DNA of 64,000 nt from Mesorhabditis belari (GCA_958450365.1 CAUEEP010000741.1:4071501-4135500); one strand, 5' to 3'; positions 11,340 through 23,145 are shown, numbered from the stretch's first letter. The notes: generated by a model from the letters alone, not told the origin. Program-made: numbers and translations.

Positions 11340-11718
11340 GGGGGTGGGACAAATGCGACCTTTTTTTTGCGCACCTGGACATTTGCGCACCTTTTTTTTT
11401 GCTGGAAAAGGCCTTAGGAGAGGTCGTAGAGCTTCAAAAATGTTTTCATAGAAGGGAATCGTATGCGTAGATTCCGGATTTCGACAAATCAGACCTCGCT
11501 GACACGTCAAATTTGGGCTAAAAGGCAAAAACTACGCAACTTAACGCTTTTCCGCAGTTTTTGCCTTTTAGCCCCAATTTGACGTGTCAGCGAGGTCTGA
11601 TTTGCCAAAATTCTGAATCTACGCATACGATTCCCTCATATGAAAACATTTTTGAAGCTCTACGGCCTTTCCTAAGGCCTTTTCCAGCAAAAAAAAAGGT
11701 CGCATTTGTCCCACCCCC
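11340..11718. mobile_element. Palindromic foldback MITE, family M1, copy 1
   Basis: Nearly full-length hairpin: starts gggggtgggacaaatgcgac and ends with its reverse complement. The arms (about 180 bp each) meet at 11530-11560 around aacttaacgcttttccgcag. A second copy lies at 59654-60053 and a fragment at 53099-53200. Confidence 0.88.
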
Positions 11719-12392
11719 AGATTAAACTTATATTTTTGAAATAATCAATCAATTTAAAACAAGAAGAACTCTTATTTGAATTAAAATTAAAATTATGATG
11801 CTTAAAGTATTCAAATCTTGAAGTAATTAGATAATATTAAGCTAACTACTGACAACGTGTCAGTCAATTGAATTTTATCTTATTTGGTTATTTACATGAG
11901 ATTTGTCGCTTAAACAAATTTGAATTTCGTTGCTTTTTTGCTGAAATTCTTTCATTTAATTCGAATTAATCTATTCGAAAGTAAATAAAAGGGATTCACC
12001 AAAAATTCGATCGTTTGTTTCTTTGAGTTTTTGTTGATCATAAAACTTAAAAAGATCGGGAAAAATGATCGGGAAAAAATGGTATCTGAACAACTGCTAC
12101 ACGTAGACAAAAGGCTGAAAAGAAAAACAAAGATTTTTTTCTTTGCTTTTGGCTAAATTTTTAGCGCAAAAACCTTGATATCAATGTTTGTTCGCCGAAA
12201 TGACTTTGTGAATTCGATGCATTTTGAAAGAATATCGGAGCGAATGCCAACAGGAACGAATAATAATAATATGAAAAGACTTTAGCCCTTCGAACCCTTT
12301 TTTCTTTTGAATGTTGAAAGATCCTTGTTGGTATTTCCTGGTTTCAATCTAGAAGCACTTGGGAATCATATCTCTTCTGTAATTGTTATCTA
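11719..12392. other. No feature seen
   Basis: A+T-rich sequence without an ORF, splice-supported exon or repeat that I can support. Confidence 0.4.
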
Positions 12393-13442
12393 TTGGATTG
12401 GTGAATTGAAAACTGCCGGCTATTGTCATATGTCGCAGTTTGAACACTTTCTTCAAAAGAAACCCATTTTGGTGTCAATGGAAAAGTTGTAGAGAATCAA
12501 AAATTAAGCTTATATCCTAATTTTCAGATTCAAAAACGATTCAAAAACTGGTTCTCAAGAAATGCCAAATCTACGCCAAAATTACGAACTTTCACAAAAC
12601 TTGCATTTTAAGCGAAACTACTAAGTGTATCTTTTTGGAAATTTGACTATAAGCCTAATTTTTGATTCTCTACAGCTTTTCTATTGACACCAAAATGGGT
12701 TTCTTTTGAAGAAAGTGCTCAAACTGGGACATCTCCAGTCTCCAGTCCTCCATTTTTGAGTCTCACACTTGTCTCACACACAAACCAAAATCCTACGACG
12801 AAAGAGGAATCCGCAAATTGCCTGTAAAATGGGCAGAAGTCGTCAATAATAATGGAAATTATTTGGAATGAATCTATGGTTTTATGTTGAACAAATTTTA
12901 GTTCAAAGTCCGGCAATTTTCAATTCACCAACCTGCACAGGATTAAGCGTAAATTAAAGCAGCAAAGACAACAGCAAGAACCAGCTGAAAGGGGGGTTTG
13001 TTTACTTCAACATGGATGATGTTGAACCCCACCTGGATGATTCCAAATTACTCGAACTCATTACCAGCGACCATCGGGTATCATCGCGTGAATTGGGAGA
13101 AGAGTTAGGGGTTGATCATGCTACACTGCTAAGGTACCTTCATACCCTTGGATTTAAATCGAAACTTGGGGCTTAGGTGCCCCATGGTTTCCATTATTAT
13201 TGACGACTTGCGGGAAAACACTTCGATTCGGAAGAAGTAGTCAAAAATTGGCTTTGAAAGTTTTTCGATTCAAAAACCAAATCCTACTACGAAAGAGGAA
13301 TCCGCAAATTGCCTGTAAAATGGGCAGAAGTCGTCAATAATAATGGAAATTATTTAGAATGATTCGATGGTTTTATGTTGAACAAATTTTAGTTCAAAGT
13401 CCCGCAGTTTTCAATTCAATTCTGGCAGTTTCAACCCAATAG
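12393..13442. mobile_element. Mariner-derived cluster (non-autonomous copy plus transposase remnant)
   Basis: 12393-12934 begins ttggattggtgaattgaaaa after TA and holds an internal foldback (12437-12510 against 12655-12727), then a piece matching the C-terminus of a mariner transposase (SYYERG-like, RKLPVKWAEVVNNNGNY) and a right terminus ttttcaattcaccaacc. 12935-13442 holds a transposase N-terminal HTH piece (ELITSDHRVSSRELGEELG, then RYLHTLGFKSKLG) followed directly by the same C-terminal piece. Both are internally deleted. Confidence 0.8.
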
Positions 13443-13499
13443 ATTAGGTGATTGAAGACCTAGTATTTCAGATAGCCAAAGTTTAGATTGTTACAGAGA

Positions 13500-13615
13500 T
13501 TATAGGTAAATTGCTTAATAAAGAAGTAAAGGAGTTAGCAAGAAAGGGTAGATTTGTGGAGATGAGATTGAACCCTCGACCTTTTGCTCCAATTGTTGTG
13601 CCTTTTAAAAAATTA
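13500..13615 (-). mobile_element. SINE family S2, copy 2
   Basis: Minus strand: aaaggtcgagggttcaatct, then a tail with aactcctttacttctttatt. It matches 45846-45950 closely. Confidence 0.6.
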
Positions 13616-14005
13616 CGCGCCCCGCCCCTTTTACCATTGGCAATCTAACTTTGACCTCAAATTTCTTATTGTTGGGCTGCTCAATTCAAATATTCTTGAT
13701 ATAATTGAATGCGCCAAGTCTTTCTCTGTCGATTGGTACAAAAATGACTTAAATTGGACCACCCAACACCAAGAAATTTGAGTTAGATTGCCAATGGCCA
13801 ATGGATCAAAGTTAGATTGCCAATGGGTTCAAATTGAGCTCAAATATCTTTGTGTTGGGCTATGCAATTTAAATAGTTTTTGTACCAATCGAGAGAGAAA
13901 GATTTGGAGCATCTAATGATACTAAGAATATTTCAATTGGACCACCCAACACCAAGAAATTTGAGCTCAAAGTTAGATTGCCAATGGCAAAAGGGGCGGG
14001 CAATC
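13612..14005. repeat. Dispersed palindromic repeat R1, second cluster
   Basis: Same family as 1465-2280: ttggtgttgggct, gtaccaatcgagagagaaag and inverted partners. Confidence 0.85.
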
Positions 14006-14212
14006 CCAAATATCCTACAATCTTCTGAGCATCCTGGCCTGTAAGATGTCAAAAGATGATGGCAGAGGCAGAGGCAATAAAGCCACGTATAACCAGATTT
14101 ACATATAATTTTAGAGCTTTAAATGTTGCTAAAAAATCTTTAATGAAAGCTGACTTAAATTGCTGACAAATAATCAGCAATTTAAGTCAAAAGGAAAGGT
14201 AAATGAATTAAA

Positions 14213-14470
14213 AGAAATAAAAGAAATCTCTCAACAAATCATAGACCGAATTTTGAGCTAGAGACGAGATTGAAGCAGAAAATAGCTTTAAAGAGAAAAC
14301 ACGAAAATGGGAAAAGTTCTGAGATTTTGAAAGGAGGTGGATTTGGACAGCTGTCGGATCGACTGAAAGATCTTTCTCACACAAAACTCGCCACCAAAGA
14401 ACTCGACAATTTTTCACTCGAGAGGTCAGCGCTTGCAATGTGGCAAAAAAATCAGAAATTCGATCTGTGA
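14213..14470 (+). CDS. Candidate ORF, unassigned
   Basis: An open plus-strand frame of about 85 codons ending TGA at 14470, basic and charged (KQKIALKRKHENGKSSEI, then RLKDLSHTKLATKELDNF). No start codon context or paired exon was found and no family recognised. The opposite strand is also open, so this may be chance. Confidence 0.2.
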   Translation, partial: RNKRNLSTNHRPNFELETRLKQKIALKRKHENGKSSEILKGGGFGQLSDRLKDLSHTKLATKELDNFSLERSALAMWQKNQKFDL

Positions 14471-14911
14471 AAGGTAAGAAAGTTTTTGTGATTGAAGAAA
14501 AAAGAGTGATGGGAATGGGCAAGACCATTTTCCTGTTTAAGGGCTAATGGAATGGCACGAGGAAGTGTCGAGGAAGAATTGAGCATAAAAGTTTGAGTGA
14601 TTCTTGTATGACTTGAAAGTTTTCTCAGTGACAGTGAATTTTCTCAGTTTCACAAGATTTCTCAGTGACATTGAACCAAGAGATTTCTAATAATGAATTA
14701 AAGAATTAGAAGTAAAAACTTTTAGAAAAGGAAAGAATTGAGAATAATGAGAACTAGAGACGAGAAACGTAATGAGAACCGAAATCATTCAGTTAATCAA
14801 CCCGTCCAATGAATTTGATCAATCAGCTCCAAATCCTCCAAATGCTACTGATTGTCGGGATTTAGACCAGACTAATCAATCCAATATAAATCTGGTTTAA
14901 GCGCTTCGAAG
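14471..14911. other. No feature seen
   Basis: A+T-rich; short repeats of ttttctcagt near 14620-14670 only. Confidence 0.4.
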
Positions 14912-15265
14912 GCAAAATTTGTTACAGGCGATTGGTACAGCGTTCTTTTCCATCGCGAGGCTTGACGGGTTCGGTCCCCACCTAGGATTTTTCTTTTGCT
15001 TTTTTCAAGAAGTGCGAAAGGCAAAATCCAAGGCAAAATCGATCCAAGACCTCTTTGTTAAAACTAGCATGCAGTAACTGACAAGGAAAGGTCAACTGGC
15101 CTTCCAGATCTGGATCAATTCAGATAGATTAAGCACAAAAAAATTCGTAAAGTCAGCACTTCTTGAAAAAAGCAAAAGAAAAATCCTAGGTGGGGACCGA
15201 ACCCGCGAAGTCCCGCTCTGGAAACGAACGCTGTACCAATCGGCCACAGCTGCACGAAAAGGCAA
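14912..15265. mobile_element. Tail-to-tail pair of tRNA-like SINEs
   Basis: A plus copy (14918-15030) and a minus copy (15136-15262) share gattggtacagcgttc, a B-box-like gggttcggtccccacctagg and the tail atttttcttttgctttttt then caagaagtgc. A spacer of about 110 bp separates them, so the pair can form a hairpin. Confidence 0.75.
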
Positions 15266-15361
15266 TCGCTAAGACCCAAATGACCACATTTTCAAAGTTC
15301 ATGCTGCGCCGAAGTACATAGTATTTGGCCGGCTCAGCCAGTTGACCTTCTCTTGTTAGTT

Positions 15362-15512
15362 GGACACGCTTTTTATGGATTGGGATGATACAAAAGATGA
15401 TCGGCGCCGGGGTTCGAATCCGCGACCTCTCGCTTACCGATCTACCGATTGCTCCCGATCGATCTACCGATTCGCTTACCGATTAACGGCCTACCAATGA
15501 GCTACACCAACA
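15362..15512 (-). mobile_element. tRNA-like element with good A and B boxes
   Basis: Minus strand: gtagctcattggtagg (A-box) and cggattcgaacccc (B-box). The space between is expanded by repeats of atcggtagatcggtaagcga, which destroys the cloverleaf. Best read as a SINE head with a local expansion. Confidence 0.6.
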
Positions 15513-15980
15513 CGTATCGCATTGCAGCTGAGGTAGGACCAAATGCCTTATTACTTATTTGCCTTATTTGGTCAAATGCCTTATTTTCGGGTCTGGTCTC
15601 AAATCATCAGCTCCATGAGATCCATAAATGTATATGTCGTAGTTGATTAAGATTTCCAGCTGCTTTCAGTCGAATCTGAATCGACTACGACAACTAGAAC
15701 TGAGTTTTTTATTCAGTGATAAAGTGATCTTCTAAGCAAGTAAAAAGCAAGTAATGTTAATCAAGTAATCAAGTAATTAAGCAAGTAATGTTAAAAATGA
15801 CATCAATTTCTTTCAACTGAACAAACTTGTTAGGAAGAGAGAAAGGGAAAATTGTTTCCAACTTATTTCACCTGCATTTCTGTCTTGTATGGCTTAAATG
15901 AGTCTACACAGAAATCTCTTTCAATCAAAACATACATCAAAACAGTAGGCTATTCAAAACAACTTTTCTCCAAGTTTCTC

Positions 15981-16026
15981 CAACTCCAACCCCAACTCCA
16001 ACCCCAACTCCAACTCCAACTCCAAC
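15981..16026 (+). repeat. Hexanucleotide array (caactc)n
   Basis: Seven or so caactc or caacccc units. Confidence 0.9.
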
Positions 16027-16091
16027 TAGCTTGCTAAAACTATTTGATTTGATAGAATTTCTTCTAAAACTATAGGGTAAATGCACATATT

Positions 16092-16400
16092 ATGGCAGTC
16101 ATTAAATAGTCGGCTGTTTCTTGTTCTTGTTGCGAGCTTAAAGTGACATAGCAGTCATTAAATGGCAGTCATTAAATAGTCGGCTGTTTCTTGTTCTTGT
16201 TGCGCGCTTAAAGTGCCATAGCAGTCATTAAATAGTCGGCTGTTTCTTATTCTTGTTGCGAGCTTAAAGTGCCATAGCAGTCATTAAATAGTCGGCTGTT
16301 TCCTATTCTTGTTGCGCGCTTAAAGTGACATAGCAGTCATTAAATGGCAGTCATTAAATAGTCGGCTGTTTCTTATTCTTGTTGCGAGCTTGAAGTGCCA
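16092..16400 (+). repeat. ~60-bp tandem repeat
   Basis: Five copies of a unit with gcagtcattaaatagtcggc, then tgtttcttattcttgttgcg and agcttaaagtgccata. Two units have a short internal duplication of cagtcattaaatgg. Confidence 0.95.
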
Positions 16401-16842
16401 TAGCAATTTTACCCTATACATCTTCAAAAGATTCGTCCAGAACCCCAATAGCGGGATTCTAGAAAACCCATGTTTTGTTAAAAACGTTATCCAGAGAAAA
16501 CAACTGAACAGATTGACTTGAAAATTTGAGTGTAGATGTAATTAAACATTCTCTACGTTTCTTATTTGAAGCTCAAAGTAGATTTGTTGCATGGAAATCT
16601 TTAAATAATCAACTTTCCATCAGCTCATTTTTGACTGCTTCGATCATTTGAGAAAGTTTGATCATTTGAAAAAGTGTGAAAACAAAAGCTTTCTCGTCTG
16701 GCTCAAAAGATGTTTTGTCGTGAAAAGATAGGGTTTTCTTATGTTTAAAGTTCCTAAGGTTTACTATTAATTTGAGTTGAAAAGTGCTTCTTAAAAGAAT
16801 ACTGACATTTCATATGAATTGCCCGTATTTGATTTGATTCTA
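16401..16842. other. No feature seen
   Basis: A+T-rich, nothing supported. Confidence 0.4.
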
Positions 16843-16960
16843 TTGGATTGGTGAATTGAAAACTGCGGACTTTTTTGGTGTCGTCAATGCTCTGGAACTT
16901 GTGGCCATCGAGTATTAAAACAGTGTTAAAATCCATAAAGAGAAACGCAAACGAAATTTC
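16843..16960 (+). mobile_element. Mariner terminal fragment
   Basis: After TA: ttggattggtgaattgaaaa, the left terminus of the same mariner family as 12393; homology is lost after about 40 bp. Confidence 0.6.
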
Positions 16961-17117
16961 AATGTCGCCAACCTAATACTTTTCAATAATTGTTGTTCAA
17001 TATTTCAATAATTACTGCTCAATAATGTCTCAGTTGTTTTTATAAAGCTTCAAAGATGTTTCAAAGAAGATTCAAATGTTTCAAAGAAGATTCAAATGTT
17101 TCAAAGAAGCTTTTCTA

Positions 17118-17660
17118 TTGGGTTGGTGAATTGAAAACTGGCGCCTATTGTCATCTGTGACAGTTTGAGCACTTTCTTCAAAAGAAACCCATTTTGGTGT
17201 CAATGGAAAAGTTGTAGAGAATCAAAAATTAAGCTTATATCCAAATTTTCAGAACGATTCAAAAACTGGTTCTCAAGAAATGCCAAATCTACGCCAGAAT
17301 TACGAACTTTCACAAAACTTGCATTTTAAGCGAAACTACTAAGTGTATCTTTTTGGAAATTTGGCTTTAAGCCTAATTTTTGATTTTCTACAACTTTTCT
17401 TCTGACACCAAAATGGGTTTCTTTTGAAGAAAGTGCTCAAACTGGGATCTCCAGTCTCCATCTCCAGTCCTCCATTTTTGAGTCTCACACTTGTCTCACA
17501 CACAAACCAACCAATCCTACTACGAAAGAGGAATCCGCAAATTGCCTGTAAAATGGGCAGAAGTCGTCAATAATAATGGAAATTATTTCGAATGAATTGA
17601 TGGTTTTATGTTCAATAAATTTTAGTTCAAATTCCCGCAGTTTTCAATTCACCAACCCAA
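17118..17660 (+). mobile_element. Non-autonomous mariner derivative, copy B
   Basis: TA-flanked element, ttgggttggtgaattgaaaa to ttcaattcaccaacccaa. It has the same internal plan as copies at 12393 and 61744: left end, foldback of about 70-bp arms, a tctccagtcctccatttttg segment, a transposase C-terminal remnant, right end. The shared deleted structure means it spread as a family. Confidence 0.88.
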
Positions 17661-17662
17661 TA

Positions 17663-18103
17663 GTTTGCAGCTAAAGGCTCAAAGCTCCTGAGGAAGAATA
17701 GGCCCTCCAAATCAAAGATCGTTCTCCTCCACGACAACGCGCGCCCTCATGTTGCAAAACTGACTCGCGCTAAAATAAATAGCCTTGTTTGGGAACTTTT
17801 GTTTGCATTTGCTTTTGCATCCCCATACAGTCCGGACCTCGCCCCTTTTGATTACTATTTATTCCGGATCATGAGTAATGAGCTTGCGGGAGAAGACTTC
17901 GATTCGGAAGAAGCAGTCAAAGATTGGCTTTGAAAGTTTCTCGATTCAAAACCAAAATCCTACTACGAAAGAGGAATCCGCAAATTGGCTGTAAAATGGG
18001 CAGAAGTCGTCAATAATAATGGAAATTATTTGGAAAGAATTGATGGTGTTGTGTTGAATAAAGTTTAGTTCAAAGTCCCGCAGTTTTCGATTCAGCAACC
18101 CAA
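17663..18103 (+). pseudogene. Mariner transposase C-terminal half (DD34D type), truncated
   Basis: Directly after copy B. The plus frame gives LLHDNARPHVAKLTR (second catalytic Asp), SPYSPDLAPFDYYLF (third Asp) and a C-terminus SYYERGIRKLAVKWAE, with in-frame stops (after DSEEAVKDWL and near the end). The right terminus attttcga-ttcagcaacccaa is followed by TA. The N-terminal half and left end are missing. Confidence 0.85.
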
Positions 18104-18485
18104 TATTTTATTGATATAGCCAAAAAAACAAAGAAATTCTTTAAATAGAATAAAATTAAAAGTTTTAGTTTCTTTATTCTCGCAGATTGATGATGTTTGA
18201 TGTTGAGCAAAAAAAGAAAACAAACGGGAAACGAGGTGTCTTAGGAAGGTAAAAGATGGAGTAGGATAGATGGGTTTTAAAGAAAAAAGAACGGAGAAGG
18301 AAAGAAAGAAAGCTTTTTTTTTTGCCCACTTTCAATCACGCAGAAAACCTCGTCTACTCCTTTTTCGCTTTGCTTTTGGAGACCTTTCGAGCATAATTCA
18401 ACAAGCATAGTCTTTAGATAATCGAGTAAGTTTTGTTAGATTGCGTAAAGTAACTTAATTCTGTGAGGAAATGATGTTTTGGGCT
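18104..18485. other. No feature seen
   Basis: Purine-rich, no supported gene. Confidence 0.35.
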
Positions 18486-18656
18486 TAAAAATGGGCCTAA
18501 ATATGGGCTTAAATATGGGCTTAAATATGGGCTTAAATATGGGCCTAAATATATGCTTCAATATGTGCTTAAATATGTCCCTAAATATGTGCTTCAATAT
18601 ATGCCTAAATATATGCCTAAATATATGCCTAAATATATGCTTAAATATGTGCTTAA
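18486..18656 (+). repeat. 12-bp minisatellite
   Basis: Fourteen copies of aaatatgggctt drifting to aaatatatgcct. It gives a MGLN/ICLN frame that I treat as artefact. Confidence 0.93.
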
Positions 18657-18943
18657 ATGATGGATTTTAAATGATGAAATGATTGAGAAGTTCTAAGCAA
18701 AACTCTCACCACACACTTGCTCTTTGGAGTGCACTTTGTTTATGCAAAAGCACGCCTTTTGGTGCAATAAATCCTTGAGAAAAAAGTGTTTCCAAAAACA
18801 ATGAAAAGACTTATTTTCTTTGTGTTTTGTACTGAAGAATTGAAAAGAACCGCTCAATTTTTGCAGCAAATTGTGCAAAAATGGAGAAAGCGTGCCAGAA
18901 AGGTTTGAGTTTTTGAGCGAAAGTACATTTTAGAGAACAAATA

Positions 18944-19400
18944 TCGTATTCTCTTTAATAGTAGTGAACTATTAGAGAACGTTGCCCTGAGCGTCGTCTA
19001 AATTCCTCGAAATCTCGAGAACCGCTTATGAGAACCTATCGATGTGGGGTCGGGAAATGTAGCTGACGATGAGATCTAGTGGGGGAGAAGAGTGTTGAGT
19101 TTCTGGGAAGAATTGGGAACTATAAAATAGTCACCAACTCGACTCAACGCGGGGCCCTATTAGGGGCCAATCGTTGCCAATATTAGGGGCCAATCATTGC
19201 CAGTATTAGGGGCCAATCATTGCCAGTATTAGGGGCCAATCATTGCCAGTATTAGGGGCCAATCGTTGCCAATATTAGGGGGAAAATGTAGCTGACGATG
19301 AGATCTTGTGGAGGATTAGAGTGTTGAGCTTCTGTGAAAGCTTGGGAACTGTAAAATAGTCACCAACTCGGCTCGCTGGGGTGCACTACTATTAGAGGAA
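18944..19400. mobile_element. MITE M2 with internal 23-bp array, copy 1
   Basis: Termini are inverted: tattctctttaatagtag on the left, ctattagaggaaatacggta on the right. The body has cctcgaaatctcgagaaccg and gaaaatgtagctgacgatga. Five to six copies of a 23-bp unit (ggggccaatcattgccag plus tatta) lie at 19149-19279. Copy 2 is at 48328-48718. Confidence 0.85.
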
Positions 19401-19623
19401 ATACGGTATTCCATAAGTTCTTATTTAAATGAAGAATACTTTTTGAAATCTTAAAAACAATGCCATCTTTGTTCTTACATTGATTCATTTTCTACAAGAA
19501 ATCGAACAATAAAAGCTAAAAGAGCTCTACTTTAAAGCTCTAAATAAAAGCCCTACGACTCTACGAGCCCTTCAACGACTTACTTTTCAATCACACAAAA
19601 AGCTTACTTCTTTTTGTTTACAT

Positions 19624-19837
19624 TCGTTTCTTTTTCTTTTCTTTCCTTTCTTTCCTTTCTTTCCTTTCCTTTCTTTCCTTTCTTTCCTTTCCTTTCTTTC
19701 CTTTCTTTCCTTTCTTTCCTTTCTTTCCTTTCTTTTCTTTCCTTTCTTTCCTTTCTTTCTTTTCTTTCCTTTCTTTTCTTTCCTTTCTTTTCTTTCCTTT
19801 CTTTCCTTTCTTTCTTTTCTTTCCTTTCCTTTCTTTA
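19624..19837 (+). repeat. Pyrimidine tract (tttcc/tttct)n
   Basis: About 210 bp of ctttc repeats with strong strand asymmetry. Confidence 0.97.
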
Positions 19838-19939
19838 CGTATTTCTACCAATTTTTCTCTTCTTTACAACAATAAATATTGAAGTGAAAAGAAAGTGGAA
19901 CGAGTTGTGGAAATTTGATCAAATTAAACATTTGATTAT

Positions 19940-20050
19940 ATCGATACTTTATTCAGGACCTGAGATAAAGTGCGCTAGATTTAATATTAAAGCACATGAA
20001 TTCATACACATAACACGAAAAGGGCCGATAAAAAGAAACACGATATAATA
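19940..20050 (-). mobile_element. SINE family S1 tail, 5'-truncated copy
   Basis: On the minus strand the segment ends ggtcctgaataaagtatcga, the tail also seen at 23960 and 30468. No tRNA head is visible. Confidence 0.5.
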
Positions 20051-20071
20051 TATGGAATATATGGGTAGTAG

Positions 20072-20420
20072 AGGTAACGTCAAGGATCCACTAGAGCTTC
20101 AAGATCAAGATCTCAAGTATATATGGGTCAAGGATCCACGGATCCAAGGATAACGTCAAGGATCCACGGATCCAAGGATAACGTCAGGGATCCACGGATT
20201 CAAGGATAACGTCAAGGATCCACGGATCCAAGGATAACGTCAAGGATCCACGGATCCAAGGATAACGTCAAGGATTCACGGATTCAAGGATAACGTCAAG
20301 GATCCACGGATCCAAGGATAACGTCATGGATCCACTAGAGCTTCAAGATCATCAAGAATATATGGGTAGCACAGATAACGTCAAGGATCCACTAGAGCTT
20401 CAAGATCAAGATAATCTACA
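20072..20420 (+). repeat. 28-bp tandem repeat, flanked by longer related units
   Basis: Copies of ataacgtcaaggatccacgg plus atccaagg, bracketed by longer units with cactagagcttcaagatcat and agtatatgggcagcacagat. Two of the long units recur at 21015-21140. Confidence 0.92.
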
Positions 20421-21014
20421 GAGAATTGAAAGGTTTCGAGACTATTGGACTCTCTCAAAACTCTGGAGAGTCGATTCCAAATTCCAAATCCAAATTCTGG
20501 CAGTTCTTATTGGAAAAGAGTTATAAACAAACTTATTGGAGGTGACTGGAATTTTAATTGGACTGATTAAACAAAAAATTTGAGAAACTTGACAAAGATG
20601 GCATTGTTGTAAAGGAAAAATTAGGAAAAAGTTTGTTATTTTTTTTGCTAAAATGAATCATGAAGCTTCAATCTTGAAGCTTAAACAGAAAAACGACAAA
20701 ATTCAAAAAGTTTTTTAAACGCACTCAATTTCAGCTGAGTTCCATTACTTTTTGATGCTTTCTCTTTGCAAAAAAAAGATTTCAATTACGATTGTTACGA
20801 AAGAGGCAGGAAAAAGCTAGCTTGAGCCAGCCAAAAAGAGCAAGGATAATTATCAAAGAGAATTGCTATAATTGTTGAAAGTTCGATGGTTAGATAGAAA
20901 AGAGTTTGGCATTTTGAGAATTGAATTGAATTGAACTGAACTGAACGAACTAGTTCAACCAACCAACTGAAATGAAGTCTCTTATTGAATGAGAACTGAA
21001 TTTACTATCTCATG
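20421..21014. other. No feature seen
   Basis: A+T-rich; no supported gene or repeat. Confidence 0.4.
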
Positions 21015-21192
21015 ATGTCGTCAAGGATCCACTAGAGCTTCAAGATCATCAAGAGTATATGGGCAGCACAGATAACGTCAAGGATCCACTAGAGCTTCAA
21101 GATCATCAAGAGTATATGGGCAGCACAGATAATGTCAAGCATCGTGATCTGATGACGATCTCGTCATCAAGATCGTATGGAAATGGCCAGCT

Positions 21193-21445
21193 AGACACCT
21201 ATGTGGACGAACGCCTATTGTGCGAGATTTAATATGCGTAACTCCATTGTGGAGTTTATCCGTTCAACTCCATTGTGTGCAAGACGAGACCAACGCCTGA
21301 GTTCCGTATAAAAGCAATGTGAACGAGCTGCCGATGTGTGCCGTGGAGTGCCCCTCTACTCTCCCAATCTCAAACCACTGAACCAACTATTATCGCTGTA
21401 ATAAAGATTATATCTAAACCAACAACAATCACTACACATGAGAAA
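21193..21445 (+). mobile_element. LTR-like or promoter-like segment
   Basis: Begins tgtggacgaacgcc, contains the direct repeat aactccattgtg, a TATA-like cgtataaaagcaatgtgaac about 120 bp in, a G+C-richer stretch, then gtaataaagatta and ends cactaca. Order TG, TATA box, polyadenylation signal, CA is that of a solo retroviral-type LTR. I see no matching second LTR or target-site duplication, so a stray promoter is possible. Confidence 0.4.
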
Positions 21446-21724
21446 AAGTAATCTTTTTCTTTAGCACTCAAGCTTTTCTTGAATGTATTTCTTTTCAAAA
21501 TTCTTGCAAAAATTTGAAACTTTTTATTTAAATTGAAATTTTGATTCGTTGAAAGTTGCAAAATTGATCTAAAATCTAAAGAGATTCTAAAAAAGGTTCT
21601 GTAATTTCAAAATTGTTAACTCAAACATTGTTAACTTAAAGTTACAGCTCTTATTAATCTTTTAAAAATACAAAAAACTCAAGAAAAACCAACAGAAAAA
21701 AGAAAGCAGCTTTATTCAAGTGAA

Positions 21725-21840
21725 AGTGATTCAATTCATTTAAGTGATTCAAGTGATTCAATTGATTCAAGTGATTCAAGTGATTCAAGTGATTCAAGTG
21801 ATTCAAGTGATTCAAGTGTTCGATTCATTCAAGTCATTCA
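21725..21840 (+). repeat. 9-bp minisatellite
   Basis: About 12 copies of tgattcaag. Confidence 0.95.
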
Positions 21841-21995
21841 AGTCATTTTAGGAGTGGGGATCTGTGAAATTGTTACCGCGTGGAATATCGGTTTGTTTCG
21901 TTTGTTTCGTTTTATTTATGTCAACTTTTTCTTGACAATTTTAGGATAGTTTCGGTGAAGAAAGTTTCCGACTCAAAAACATCTCCCAACACTCG

Positions 21996-22512
21996 ACAGA
22001 AAGGTTCCCTAGAAATCCTAGACAGAACAGTTTCCTAGAAATCCTAGACAGAAAGGTTTCCTAGAAATCCTAGACAGAAAGGTTTTCTAGAAATCCTAGA
22101 GAGAAAGGTTCCCTAGAAATCCTAGACAGAAGGTTCCCTAGAAATCCTAGACAGAAAGGTTCCCTAGAAATCCTAGACAGAAGGTTCCCTAGAAATCCTA
22201 GACAGAAAGGTTTCCTAGAAATCCTAGACCCATAAAGGTTCCCTAGAAATCCTAGACCTTTCTAGGTTCCCAAGAAATCCTAGCCAGAAAGGCTCCCTAC
22301 AAATCCTAGACAGAAAGGTTCCCTAGAAATCCTAGAGAGAAAGGTTCCCTAGAAATCCTAGACAGAAGGTTCCCTAGAAATCCTAGACAGAAAGGTTTTC
22401 TAGAAATCCTAGACCTTTCTAGGTTCCCTAGAAATCCTAGACCTTTCTAGGTTCCCTAGAAATCCTAGACCTTTCTAGGTTCTCTAGAAATCCTAGATAG
22501 AAAGGTTTCCTA
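21996..22512 (+). repeat. 25-bp tandem repeat
   Basis: About 21 copies of aggttccctagaaatcctag plus acaga, with variants acctttct and gagaga. Each unit contains the short palindrome ctag. Confidence 0.95.
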
Positions 22513-23145
22513 GAAAATGTGAGAAAACGAAATGCTCTCTGTGCGGCAAGTTAACAAGTTATGGATGTTTTAATATTTAATCCCGTGACTCAAGCCGTCT
22601 TAGTGACTTCTGATGTCACAAACGTCTTTGAACACCCCAGATGGGCTTCAGCCGCCAAATAACTACCCGGTTAGTGTAGTAAACTTTTAATATTTAGAGC
22701 TCAACATGTACAAGTGCGATAAAATTTGAAACTTTTTATTTGAATTGAAATTTTGATTCGTTGAAAGTCGCAAAATTGATCTAAAATCTAAAGAGATTCT
22801 AAAAAAGGTTCTGTAATTTCAAAATTGTTAACTGAAACATTGTTAACTTAAAGTTAAAGCTCTTATTACTCATGTACAGATTTTAAAAATACAGAAAACT
22901 CAAGAAAAACCAACAAAAAAACCAACAGAAAAAAAAGCAATCAGCTTTATTCAAGTGAAGGAGCCATTTTAGGAGTGGGGATCTGTCCAACTCCTTTTCT
23001 TTTCTTTTCTTTTCTTTGAGCTGAGTCTCCGGGGAGTTTTCCGGATGAACGGGGCACATTTTTTTGTGAATCCACTCAAAGGTTTCCCCCCCTGTTTGTC
23101 CCTTGTCTCACCGGCTAGACCATAGGTCTAAAAATCTACGAACAA

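Larger units (their letters stand above)
21509..22995 (+). repeat. Direct duplication of ~300 bp, one copy with a 9-bp array
   Basis: 21509-21720 plus 21841-21865 match 22720-22995 (shared gaaattttgattcgttgaaag, gagattctaaaaaaggttct, tttaggagtggggatctgt). Copy 1 carries the tgattcaag array at 21725-21840; copy 2 has only ttcaagtgaagg there. Confidence 0.88.

Noticed and set aside
19149..22512. CRISPR-like regular spacing
   Set aside because: Repeats abut without unique spacers and the genome is clearly eukaryotic.
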